DNA from: Qipengyuania citrea
GTDB taxonomy: Bacteria > Pseudomonadota > Alphaproteobacteria > Sphingomonadales > Sphingomonadaceae
Direction of reading: 5' to 3'
Assembly: GCF_009828015.1 (NCBI RefSeq)
Contig: NZ_WTYG01000001.1
Span: 1 to 64,000 of the forward strand
DNA: 64,000 bases
Each line of letters starts with the position of its first letter. Positions within the stretch are counted from its first letter, which is position 1. Below the pieces are notes generated by a model. It worked only from the letters and a program-made list of their open reading frames with translations, was not told where the DNA came from and did not search any database. Of the stretch, positions 56,787 through 64,000 are shown one piece after another. The translations under genes and the position numbers were made by a program.

Positions 56787-57470
56787 CTATTTGACGAAGC
56801 AGGCGAGGCCGTCGGCCTTCAGCGCCGCACAGAGCCGATTGGCGGAGGCCCGGTCGCCCGCGAGCGCCTGCAGGCGGTAGACCTGTCCGATATCGACCTG
56901 TGCCTCGACCACCCGGTGGCGGACGCCGTTGAGCGCTTCGGTCTGCCGCATCAGGTTGGACCATGCGGCCTCGGCATCTTCGCGCCGCGGATAAGCACCG
57001 ACCTGGACCGCCGTACCCGAAGGCGTGGCCGGCGCCGCAGCATTGCCCGCGTCCGAACCATCGCTGGCGTCAGCCGCGGCGGCCGGGGTCGTGGTCGGTT
57101 CGGCCAGCCGGCCTTCACGCGTCTGCCCCTCACCCACGGCGAAACTGGTATCGCCCGTGCCGGCAAAGGTCTTGCCTCCCGGGTCTTCGGGCTTGCTCTT
57201 GTAGGGCTCGTCCGGGGCGGCGATCACGCTGCCATCGGCTTCGGGCTCGTCGGACGTCTGGTTGGCCACGAACCAGATCGCCCCGACCACAAGGGCCAGC
57301 ACGATCAGCGCCAGTACGCCCAGCAGGATCAACCGCGAGGTGTCGAAACCCGCGGCCTGCTCCTCGTCCTCGCCCGCCTCGAGCCAGGGAAGGCTCTCGT
57401 CATCGGCGAGGTCGAGCTGGTCCTCGTTCTCCCACTCGCCGCCACTGCCGTAAGCGCTCGCCCCCGTCAT
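56787..57470 (-). CDS. Membrane-anchored SPOR-domain protein
   Basis: 227 residues from ATG 57470, which has GGAGGAG at a better spacing than the GTG at 57476. An acidic cytoplasmic part, one membrane helix (LILLGVLALIVLALVVGAIW), a Ser/Thr/Ala/Pro-rich linker, and a C-terminal SPOR domain starting at TAVQVGAYPRREDAEAAW. Expected to bind septal peptidoglycan. The second SPOR protein of this window. It follows argS by 2 bp. Confidence 0.85.
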   Translation of the reverse strand: MTGASAYGSGGEWENEDQLDLADDESLPWLEAGEDEEQAAGFDTSRLILLGVLALIVLALVVGAIWFVANQTSDEPEADGSVIAAPDEPYKSKPEDPGGKTFAGTGDTSFAVGEGQTREGRLAEPTTTPAAAADASDGSDAGNAAAPATPSGTAVQVGAYPRREDAEAAWSNLMRQTEALNGVRHRVVEAQVDIGQVYRLQALAGDRASANRLCAALKADGLACFVK

Positions 57471-57472
57471 GC

Positions 57473-59212
57473 TCACATCTCCTCCACTGCCTCGACCCCA
57501 AGAATGGCGAGCCCGTTGCGGATCACCTGCGCGACCTGCGATGCCAGGAACAGCCGCGCCGCCGTAAGCTCGGGGTCGCTTTCCTGGATGATCCGCATTG
57601 CGGGATCATCGTTACCCGCGTTCCAGAAACTGTGGAAGGCAGCGGCGAGGTCGCCGAGGAAGAAAGCGATCCGGTGCGGTTCGCGCGCCTTGGCGGCCGC
57701 TTCGACCACGCGCGGGAACTGGGCCGCCTCGCGGATCAGCGCCAGCTCGTCCGCGCCCAGGCGGTCGAGATTGTCGCTGCCGGGCTTAACGCCCGCCTTG
57801 CGCAGCGTGGAATGGATGCGCGCATGGGCATACTGGAGATAGAAGACCGGGTTGTCCTTCGATGCTTCGACCACCTTGGCGAAGTCGAATTCCATCTGCG
57901 CATCGGGTTTGCGCGTGAGCATGGTAAAGCGCACGACGTCCTTGCCGACCTCTTCGACGACCTCGGCCAAGGTCACGAAGGTGCCCGAACGCTTGGACAT
58001 CTTAACCGGTTCGCCGTCGCGCAGCAGCTTGACCATCTGCACCAGCTTGACGTCGAAGGGCACATCGCGCCCGGCACCCTTGGTCAGCGCGGCGACCGCG
58101 GCCCTGATCCGCTTGACCGTACCGGCATGGTCCGCACCCCAGATGTCGATCAGCGCATCGGCATTCTCGGCCTTCTGGAAGTGGTAGGCGAGATCGGCAC
58201 CGAAATAAGTCCACGCCCCGTTAGACTTCTTGATCGGACGGTCCTGGTCGTCGCCGAATTCGGTCGACCGGAACAGCGGCAGTTCGACCGGCTCCCAGTC
58301 CTCGGGCGGTGCCTTGCCCTTGGGCGCCTCGAGCACGCCGTCGTAGACCAGGCCCTTTTCGCGCAGCCACACCTCGGCGGCTTCGGGCTTCTTTGCTGCC
58401 TGTAGCTCGGCTTCGGAGGAGAACAGGTCGTGATGAATACCCAGCAGCGCGAGATCGGCGCGGATCATTTCCATCATCGCGGCGACCGAGCGGTGCCGGA
58501 ACAGCTCGAGCCATTCGCTTTCGTCGGCGTCCTTGTAGGCAGCGCCGAATTCCTGCGCGAGCCGCTCGCCCACCGGCTTGAGGTAGTCGCCCGGATACAG
58601 CCCTTCGGGAATGGCGCCGATATCCTCGCCCAGCGCCTCGCGATAACGCATATGCGCCGAGCGCGCGAGCACGTCGACCTGCCCGCCGGCATCGTTGACG
58701 TAATATTCGCGCACGACCCGGTACCCCGCCCATTCGAGCAGACCGCACAGCGCATCGCCCACCACCGCGCCGCGGCAGTGGCCCATGTGCATCGGACCGG
58801 TCGGGTTGGCGGAGACATATTCGACATTGACCGTCTGACCGTCACCCAGGGCGGAACGGCCATAGTCGTCGCCCAGCTCGGCGATCGCCAGCAGCTCGCG
58901 GCGCCAAGCGTCGGGCGAAAGACGCAGGTTGATGAAGCCGGGTCCGGCAATATCGGCAGCGTCGATGTCGGGTTCGCGCTGCAGATGCTCGACGATCTTT
59001 TCCGCCAGCGCGCGCGGATTGGTCTTGGCCGGCTTGGCCAGCACCATCGCGGCATTCGTCGCCAGGTCCCCGTGCGAGGGATCGCGCGGCGGCTCGACCG
59101 CGACGTTGCCGCGGGGCGTATCGGCAGGCAGCACGCCCTCCATCTCGAGAGCGTTCAAAACCGCGTCGATCCGGGCGGCGAAAGCCGCGTGAAGAGTGTG
59201 CAAATCAGCCAT
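57473..59212 (-). CDS. argS: Arginyl-tRNA synthetase
   Basis: 579-residue class I aminoacyl-tRNA synthetase. The HIGH-type motif is [26 protein letters not shown] is the second signature, and the C-terminal DALR anticodon-binding domain includes [12 protein letters not shown]. Located between a lipoprotein gene and the SPOR gene, in the same orientation. Confidence 0.97.
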   Translation of the reverse strand: MADLHTLHAAFAARIDAVLNALEMEGVLPADTPRGNVAVEPPRDPSHGDLATNAAMVLAKPAKTNPRALAEKIVEHLQREPDIDAADIAGPGFINLRLSPDAWRRELLAIAELGDDYGRSALGDGQTVNVEYVSANPTGPMHMGHCRGAVVGDALCGLLEWAGYRVVREYYVNDAGGQVDVLARSAHMRYREALGEDIGAIPEGLYPGDYLKPVGERLAQEFGAAYKDADESEWLELFRHRSVAAMMEMIRADLALLGIHHDLFSSEAELQAAKKPEAAEVWLREKGLVYDGVLEAPKGKAPPEDWEPVELPLFRSTEFGDDQDRPIKKSNGAWTYFGADLAYHFQKAENADALIDIWGADHAGTVKRIRAAVAALTKGAGRDVPFDVKLVQMVKLLRDGEPVKMSKRSGTFVTLAEVVEEVGKDVVRFTMLTRKPDAQMEFDFAKVVEASKDNPVFYLQYAHARIHSTLRKAGVKPGSDNLDRLGADELALIREAAQFPRVVEAAAKAREPHRIAFFLGDLAAAFHSFWNAGNDDPAMRIIQESDPELTAARLFLASQVAQVIRNGLAILGVEAVEEM

Positions 59213-59271
59213 GGCGCGCGCCTAGCGTATCGGCGCGAAATGGCAAGATGCGAGGCGTGCCCCGCAGCGCC

Positions 59272-59925
59272 CTAGCGGGTGGCGTTGTAGCGCAGCTGCG
59301 CTTCGGTCAGCTGGAAACCCACCAGCAGTTCGAAGGTGGCGCGCTGCACTGCGGCCCGCACCGTGGGATCGGCCAGCGGATCGAGCGCAGCGTCGGGATC
59401 GCCCGGTTCGCGCTTGCGGGTGATCTGCTCGCGGATGTCCTCGGGCAGCGTCGCGGCAGCGCGATCGACATAGGCGGCCGCCGTGCCGCTGGCCTGCGCG
59501 CGTTCCTGCCCGTCGGCGAACTGCAGAGTGACATTGCCGACCCGCTTGCTGACCACCGAGGAACCGCCGCGCAGCACGGTGGAGAAATAGGGCAGCGTGA
59601 CCGTGCGGCTGCCAGCGGTGTCGCTGCGGCGGGCAACGACGTCGAAACTGGCTTCGGTATAGACCCGGTCGCCCGCTTCTTCGTTGCAGTCCGAACGTAG
59701 GTTGGTGATTGCCGCCGTGACATCGAGATCCGCCTGCGTCGTCGCACCCGGGGCACGGAAGGTGGTGATATCGCCGGTGTAGTCGGGAATACCGACCGCC
59801 GGGCAGGTCGAGCGGACCGCCGAAATGCCGACCCCTTGGTTGAGAACCAGATCGCCTTCCGTAGAACAGCCGGCAAGCGCAAGACCGGCAGCGAGTGCGG
59901 GCAGCAGACGGGTGCGGATGGTCAT
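59272..59925 (-). CDS. Lipoprotein of unknown function
   Basis: 217 residues. The lipobox is ALAGCST (Cys about 20), so it is predicted to be lipidated. The mature region is mostly beta-like, with RTVTLPYFSTVLRGG and VGNVTLQFADGQERAQA, and a predicted helical C-terminus. No family recognised. Same strand as argS, 59 bp upstream of it; probably co-transcribed. Divergent from ispH across 95 bp. Confidence 0.7.
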   Translation of the reverse strand: MTIRTRLLPALAAGLALAGCSTEGDLVLNQGVGISAVRSTCPAVGIPDYTGDITTFRAPGATTQADLDVTAAITNLRSDCNEEAGDRVYTEASFDVVARRSDTAGSRTVTLPYFSTVLRGGSSVVSKRVGNVTLQFADGQERAQASGTAAAYVDRAAATLPEDIREQITRKREPGDPDAALDPLADPTVRAAVQRATFELLVGFQLTEAQLRYNATR

Positions 59926-60020
59926 GCGGCTAATTTCCCTTTTGCGGTCATTCGAATTCGTAGCCCTCAGGCTGCGGGACGCCCTAGCTTGGCCTGCGCG
60001 AAAGCGCTAGAGGGCGGGAC

Positions 60021-61004
60021 ATGAATGCCCCCTTTCCATCCACGCCCGGCACCAGCGGAAACGATCCGCGCCTGCCCCTCAAGCTCCTAATCGCCGCGCC
60101 GCGCGGCTTCTGTGCAGGGGTCGACCGCGCCATCGAGATCGTCGAACGTGCGCTGCAGAAATACGGTGCCCCGGTCTATGTCCGGCATGAAATCGTGCAC
60201 AATCGCTATGTCGTCGACAGCCTGAAGGCGAAGGGCGCGATCTTCGTCGAGGAACTCGACGAGGTGCCCGACGACGCGCCGGTCGTGTTCAGCGCGCATG
60301 GAGTGCCCAAAGCGATCCCGGCAGAAGCCGAACGGCGCAAGATGCTGTATGTCGACGCCACCTGCCCATTGGTGAGCAAGGTTCACCGGCAGGCCGAACG
60401 GCAGATCGAAAAAGGCCAGCACATCCTGTTCATCGGTCATGCGGGTCACCCCGAAGTGATTGGCACGATGGGCCAAGTGCCCGAGGGGAGGATCACGCTG
60501 GTCGAGACGATCGACGATGTCGCTGAGCTCGACTTCGGTCCCGATGACGATCTCTCCTACCTCTCGCAGACCACGCTCTCGGTCGACGATACGCGCGACA
60601 TCATCGCGGCGCTCGAAGCGCGTTTCCCGCAGATCGTTGCGCCCAAGGCGGAAGACATCTGCTATGCCACCAGCAACCGGCAGGCGGCGGTCAAGCAGAT
60701 TGCGGCGAGCTGCGACCTGGTGCTGGTGATCGGTGCGCCCAATTCCTCCAACTCGCTGCGGCTGGTGGAAGTGGCCGAACGGCTGGGCACCACCGCCTAT
60801 CTCATCCAGCGTGCCGACGAAATGGATCCGGCCTGGCTCGAGGGCATAGGCACGATCGGGCTGACGGCAGGGGCTTCGGCACCCGAAGAGCTCGTCCGCG
60901 AAGTGGTCGACCGGCTCTCCGACTGGCGGCTGGTCGAGGAAGAGGTGATCGCCGCCACCGAAGAGAACATGATCTTCAAGCTGCCGCGCCAACTCACCGA
61001 CTGA
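60021..61004 (+). CDS. ispH: 4-hydroxy-3-methylbut-2-enyl diphosphate reductase
   Basis: 327-residue Fe-S enzyme, last step of the MEP isoprenoid pathway. The three cluster Cys lie in PRGFCAGV (Cys31), DATCPLV and [23 protein letters not shown] and [11 protein letters not shown] are typical. ATG 60021; the first ~18 residues are a variable extension. One base before thrB. Confidence 0.97.
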   Translation: MNAPFPSTPGTSGNDPRLPLKLLIAAPRGFCAGVDRAIEIVERALQKYGAPVYVRHEIVHNRYVVDSLKAKGAIFVEELDEVPDDAPVVFSAHGVPKAIPAEAERRKMLYVDATCPLVSKVHRQAERQIEKGQHILFIGHAGHPEVIGTMGQVPEGRITLVETIDDVAELDFGPDDDLSYLSQTTLSVDDTRDIIAALEARFPQIVAPKAEDICYATSNRQAAVKQIAASCDLVLVIGAPNSSNSLRLVEVAERLGTTAYLIQRADEMDPAWLEGIGTIGLTAGASAPEELVREVVDRLSDWRLVEEEVIAATEENMIFKLPRQLTD

Positions 61005-61005
61005 C

Positions 61006-61962
61006 GTGGCGGTCTATACCCATCTCGGGGCCGAAGATCTCGCTCGGCTGATGGAGCATTACGACGTCGGCCGGCTGGTTTCCTTCAAGGGCATCGCCGA
61101 AGGCGTCTCGAATTCCAACTGGCTGCTGGAAACCACGCAGGGCCGGTTTATCCTGACGATGTACGAAAGGCGCATCGAGACCGCCGACCTGCCCTTCTTC
61201 CTCGGGCTGCTCGATCACCTTTCGGCAGGCGGCTGTCCCGTGCCGCGCACCATTCACGACCGCGACGGCGCGGCGTGGCGGATGGTGGACGGCAAGGCCG
61301 TGGCATTGATCGAATTCCTTCCCGGTCTTTCGCCCAGCGCCCCGACGCCCGGGCAGGCCCGAGCGGTGGGCAGCGCGCTGGCGCAGATCCATCTCGCCGC
61401 GCGCGACTTCCCGCAATCGCGCACCAGCACGCTCGAGCCGGGCGACACTCTGGATATCCTCAAGCAATGCGGCGCGGCAGCGCTGGGCACGATCGATCCG
61501 GATCTGCCCCCGATCCTAGAGACGGGCGAGGCGATCGTGCACGAATGGCCCCGCGCCCTGCCCCGGTCGATCATCCATTCGGACCTGTTTCCCGACAACG
61601 TCCTGATGCTTGGCGACCGCGTAACCGGAATGATCGATTTCTATTTCGCCTGCACCGGGTCGATGGCGTACGATCTCGCCGTGACCCATGCCGCCTGGTG
61701 CTTCGACGGGACCGGCGCCCGCTGCGATCGTGCGCTCGGCCGGGCGCTGATCGAGGGATATGAAACTTTGCGCCCGCTCGGCCATGACGAACGGGCCGCG
61801 CTGCCGCTGCTGGCCGAGGGCGCGTGCCTGCGGTTCATCGCCAGCCGCGCGCAGGACTGGCTCGACACGCCCGACGACGCGCTTGTCCACCGCAAGGACC
61901 CGATGGATTTCGTCAGGCGGCTGGAATTCTACCGCGCCAGCGGCCAGAGCGCCTTCGCATGA
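61006..61962 (+). CDS. thrB: Homoserine kinase, ThrB2 type
   Basis: 318-residue enzyme of the protein-kinase-like fold (APH type), distinct from the GHMP-type homoserine kinase of E. coli. [13 protein letters not shown] (catalytic loop) and [11 protein letters not shown] are diagnostic. GTG start at 61006, one base after the ispH stop; overlaps rnhA by 4 bp (ATGA). Threonine biosynthesis. Confidence 0.95.
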   Translation: MAVYTHLGAEDLARLMEHYDVGRLVSFKGIAEGVSNSNWLLETTQGRFILTMYERRIETADLPFFLGLLDHLSAGGCPVPRTIHDRDGAAWRMVDGKAVALIEFLPGLSPSAPTPGQARAVGSALAQIHLAARDFPQSRTSTLEPGDTLDILKQCGAAALGTIDPDLPPILETGEAIVHEWPRALPRSIIHSDLFPDNVLMLGDRVTGMIDFYFACTGSMAYDLAVTHAAWCFDGTGARCDRALGRALIEGYETLRPLGHDERAALPLLAEGACLRFIASRAQDWLDTPDDALVHRKDPMDFVRRLEFYRASGQSAFA

Positions 61963-62402
61963 AGCAAGTCGAAATATTCACCGACGGGGCCTGCAAGGGC
62001 AATCCCGGTCCCGGCGGCTGGGGCGCGCTGCTGCGCATGGGGCCGCATGAAAAGGAGCTGGTTGGCGGCGATCCCGACACCACCAACAACCGCATGGAGA
62101 TGATCGCCGCGATCAAGGCGCTGGGTGCATTGATCGAACCCTGCGAGGTCGATCTCTATACCGACAGCAAGTACCTGATCGACGGGATCACCAAGTGGGT
62201 CCACGGCTGGAAGAAACGCGGTTGGGTCAATGCCAGCAAGAAGCCGGTCCGCAACGCCGATCTATGGCACGACCTGATCGAGCTGACCGCGCATCACCGC
62301 GTCGCATGGCACTGGGTCAAGGGCCACGCGGGCCATCCCGAGAACGAGCGGGTGGACCGCCTCGCCAGCGACGAGGCGGAACGGATCGCGCGCACCGCCT
62401 AA
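61959..62402 (+). CDS. rnhA: Ribonuclease HI
   Basis: 147-residue enzyme that cuts the RNA of RNA:DNA hybrids. The catalytic residues lie in [39 protein letters not shown] and [18 protein letters not shown]. Start overlaps thrB by 4 bp. Its stop is immediately adjacent to the convergent yegP-like stop (no spacer). Confidence 0.97.
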   Translation: MKQVEIFTDGACKGNPGPGGWGALLRMGPHEKELVGGDPDTTNNRMEMIAAIKALGALIEPCEVDLYTDSKYLIDGITKWVHGWKKRGWVNASKKPVRNADLWHDLIELTAHHRVAWHWVKGHAGHPENERVDRLASDEAERIARTA

Positions 62403-62579
62403 TCAGCTGTTGTCGACGATCTCCGCGTCGGGTCCGTTCTTCTTGATCGAATCGATGGCGTTCTGCGCGCTCGCCTTCGAAGCATAGCCTTCGGTCGAGA
62501 ACATCACCTCCGAATTGTACTTGAACCGCACGCGGTATTCATCGGCCTTGTCGCGGTAGATTTCGAAGTGATGAGCCAT
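62403..62579 (-). CDS. YegP/DUF1508-family small protein
   Basis: 58 residues, one DUF1508 unit: HFEIYRDKADEYRVRFKYNS, then FSTEGYASKASAQNAIDSIK. The DUF1508 fold has an alpha/beta unit of about 50 residues and is usually duplicated; this is the single-unit form. Function uncertain. The start ATG 62579 has GGGAAAAC upstream. Adjacent convergent to rnhA with no intergenic bases. Confidence 0.88.
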   Translation of the reverse strand: MAHHFEIYRDKADEYRVRFKYNSEVMFSTEGYASKASAQNAIDSIKKNGPDAEIVDNS

Positions 62580-62640
62580 GTTTTCCCTTCCTGAATAGCT
62601 GGCGTGATCCGGCGCATCCTAGCGCCCGGCGCATTTTTGG

Positions 62641-63735
62641 CTAGGCGAAGCGCGCCGGTGAATAAAGCTCGGCGTCGAGCGTTTCGGTCAGGGCGTCGCG
62701 TGCCTCGCCCAGCAGCAATTGGCGGCCGAGGCGCGCGGCAGCCGGCGATGTCTGGATACCGAAGCCGCCCTGCCCCGCGAACCAGGCGAAGCCTTCGACT
62801 GCGGGATCGTAACCGTAGACCGGTCGGCGGTCCTTGGCGAAGCTGCGCAGCCCGGCCCACTTGTGCTCGACCGCTTCCACCCGCCAGTCGACCACTTCCT
62901 CGAGCCGCGCGATCGCCTCGGCGACAGCCATCTCTTCGGGCGCCGCATCGCACGCTTCGCTCGGCACTTCGTCGTGCGGGCTGACCCACAGACGCCCGGA
63001 TTCGGGCTTGAAATAGAACCGGCCGCGAATGTCGAGCACCAGCGGAAGATCGTTCGACACGGGCGGATCGATCCGCAGCTGTGCCACCGTGCGCCGATAG
63101 GGTTCGATCCCGGCGGGCTGCGCACCTGCCATCGCCGCCAGCTCATCGGCCCAGGCGCCGGCAGCGTTGACGATGGTCGCTGCATGGTGGGCGGCGCCGC
63201 GGTCAGTCGCGATCTCCCAGCGTCCGCCGTCGCGTTTGAGCCCCGACACCCGCGCACGGCATTCCAGCTGCGCCCCGGCGGCACGCATGCGCGCCAGATA
63301 ATGCGCGTGCAGTGCGGCCACGTCGATATCGGCGCAGACCGGCTCCCAGATCGCATCGGACCATTCGTGACGGACTCCGGGAAGCCGCTTCTGCAGGTCG
63401 GCGCGTCCCAGGTGCTGGATCGTCGCACCAGTCGGGACGAAACGCTGCATGAAGTCGGTCACCAGTTCCTCGTCGCCCTCGCGCGCGATATAGAGGGCGC
63501 CGCGCTGACGCAGGAAACCGCCGTCGCGCAGGAACGGGCCCGATGCCAGCGTCAGCGGCACGATCTCGGGCCCGCCATAGCATTCCTCCCAGAATGCGGC
63601 GGATCGTCCGGTCGCGTGGTAGCCGGGTTCATCCTCCGCCTCGAGCACCAGCACGCTGGCGCCGCCCTCGGCCAGTTCGGCGGCCAGGCTGGCACCCGCA
63701 ATGCCGGCGCCGACGATCGCGAAATCGGCGGTCAT
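62641..63735 (-). CDS. FAD-dependent oxidoreductase (DAO family)
   Basis: 364 residues. The FAD-binding GxGxxG motif is IVGAGIAGASLAAELAEGG at the N-terminus, followed by EDEPGYHATGRSAAF; the C-terminal GQGGFGIQTSPAAARLG closes the FAD site. The DAO family oxidises amino acids or glycine-like substrates; substrate not defined. Overlaps the end of the hydrolase gene by 4 bp. Confidence 0.85.
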   Translation of the reverse strand: MTADFAIVGAGIAGASLAAELAEGGASVLVLEAEDEPGYHATGRSAAFWEECYGGPEIVPLTLASGPFLRDGGFLRQRGALYIAREGDEELVTDFMQRFVPTGATIQHLGRADLQKRLPGVRHEWSDAIWEPVCADIDVAALHAHYLARMRAAGAQLECRARVSGLKRDGGRWEIATDRGAAHHAATIVNAAGAWADELAAMAGAQPAGIEPYRRTVAQLRIDPPVSNDLPLVLDIRGRFYFKPESGRLWVSPHDEVPSEACDAAPEEMAVAEAIARLEEVVDWRVEAVEHKWAGLRSFAKDRRPVYGYDPAVEGFAWFAGQGGFGIQTSPAAARLGRQLLLGEARDALTETLDAELYSPARFA

Positions 63736-64000
63736 GGCCTTGCTCCCGCCGGCGCGACGCGGTCGAGGAATTCGGCGATCCCGGCCAGCGCCCGCGCCCG
63801 CACCGGATCAACCTCGCGCAGGATCTCATGGCGCGCCTCGTCGCCGAAGGCGATAAGTTCGCCCTGCGGCAAGCGCTCGGCCGCGCGGACCGCGGCGGCA
63901 TGGCTCACCAGCCGGTCCGCTGCAGTGCTCAGCACCAGCACCGGCACGCGGACCGTTTCGAGCATGCCCTTGCGGGCAAGGTGCCGCACCGAGGCATAGG
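63732..64000 (-). CDS. Alpha/beta hydrolase, C-terminal part (cut by window edge)
   Basis: The last ~88 residues of an alpha/beta-hydrolase, probably the serine aminopeptidase/monoglyceride lipase type. VPVLVLSTAADRLVSH carries the likely catalytic Asp and FGDEARHEILREVDP the catalytic His. The upstream part, with the nucleophile Ser, lies outside the window. Overlaps the DAO gene start by 4 bp. Confidence 0.75.
   Translation of the reverse strand, partial: YASVRHLARKGMLETVRVPVLVLSTAADRLVSHAAAVRAAERLPQGELIAFGDEARHEILREVDPVRARALAGIAEFLDRVAPAGARP

Overview
This window is a GC-rich chromosomal segment of an alphaproteobacterium. Gene content and order point to Sphingomonadales, probably an Erythrobacter- or Altererythrobacter-like organism. 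That placement is my inference from the complete mra/fts/mur (dcw) cluster with 4-bp ATGA/GTGA gene overlaps, the nagZ-scpA-scpB-tatABC order, the meso-DAP-type MurE and the style of the proteins. No rRNA, tRNA or CRISPR array was seen.

Left edge (1-3637): an inactivated IS3-family insertion sequence, an isolated O-antigen-ligase-like membrane protein of visibly lower GC, and about 1 kb without a recognisable gene. This is the only clearly accessory stretch.

Cell division and wall block (3638-24608, minus strand): transcription runs mraZ, rsmH, ftsL, ftsI, murE, murF, mraY, murD, ftsW, murG, murC, murB, ddl, ftsQ, ftsA, ftsZ, then a secreted TPR/SPOR protein. Most junctions overlap by 1-8 bp, so the cluster reads as one translationally coupled operon. 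Upstream of mraZ lies a phased set of GGGA boxes (candidate MraZ operator). The ftsA-ftsZ gap carries a consensus DnaA box and three GANTC (CcrM) sites.

Middle (24609-36795): a lipoprotein and small membrane protein pair, cysteine synthase, a 2Fe-2S ferredoxin, an AlkA-type glycosylase, an SDR, pterin dehydratase, ccmAB (cytochrome c maturation), map, a DUF3298-type lipoprotein, an M17 aminopeptidase, an SH3-like protein coupled to argC, and glnB-glnA behind a sigma-54-like promoter.

Envelope block (36960-49559): a trypsin-like autotransporter, a GH24 lysozyme, a secreted protein of unknown function, a fasciclin lipoprotein, and then tamB, tamA and bpt on the opposite strand. An autotransporter therefore sits close to an outer-membrane assembly module of the Tam type.

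Right part (49716-64000): threonine dehydratase, an exported amidohydrolase, and a long minus-strand run from a lipoprotein gene through argS, a SPOR protein, nagZ, scpA, scpB and tatA-tatB-tatC. It is followed by ispH-thrB-rnhA on the plus strand, a 58-codon yegP-like gene, an FAD oxidoreductase, and the C-terminal part of an alpha/beta hydrolase cut by the window edge.

Most of the window is conserved housekeeping DNA. I did not find a convincing new defence or mobile system. The more interesting signals are regulatory sites around the division cluster and envelope proteins of unknown role.
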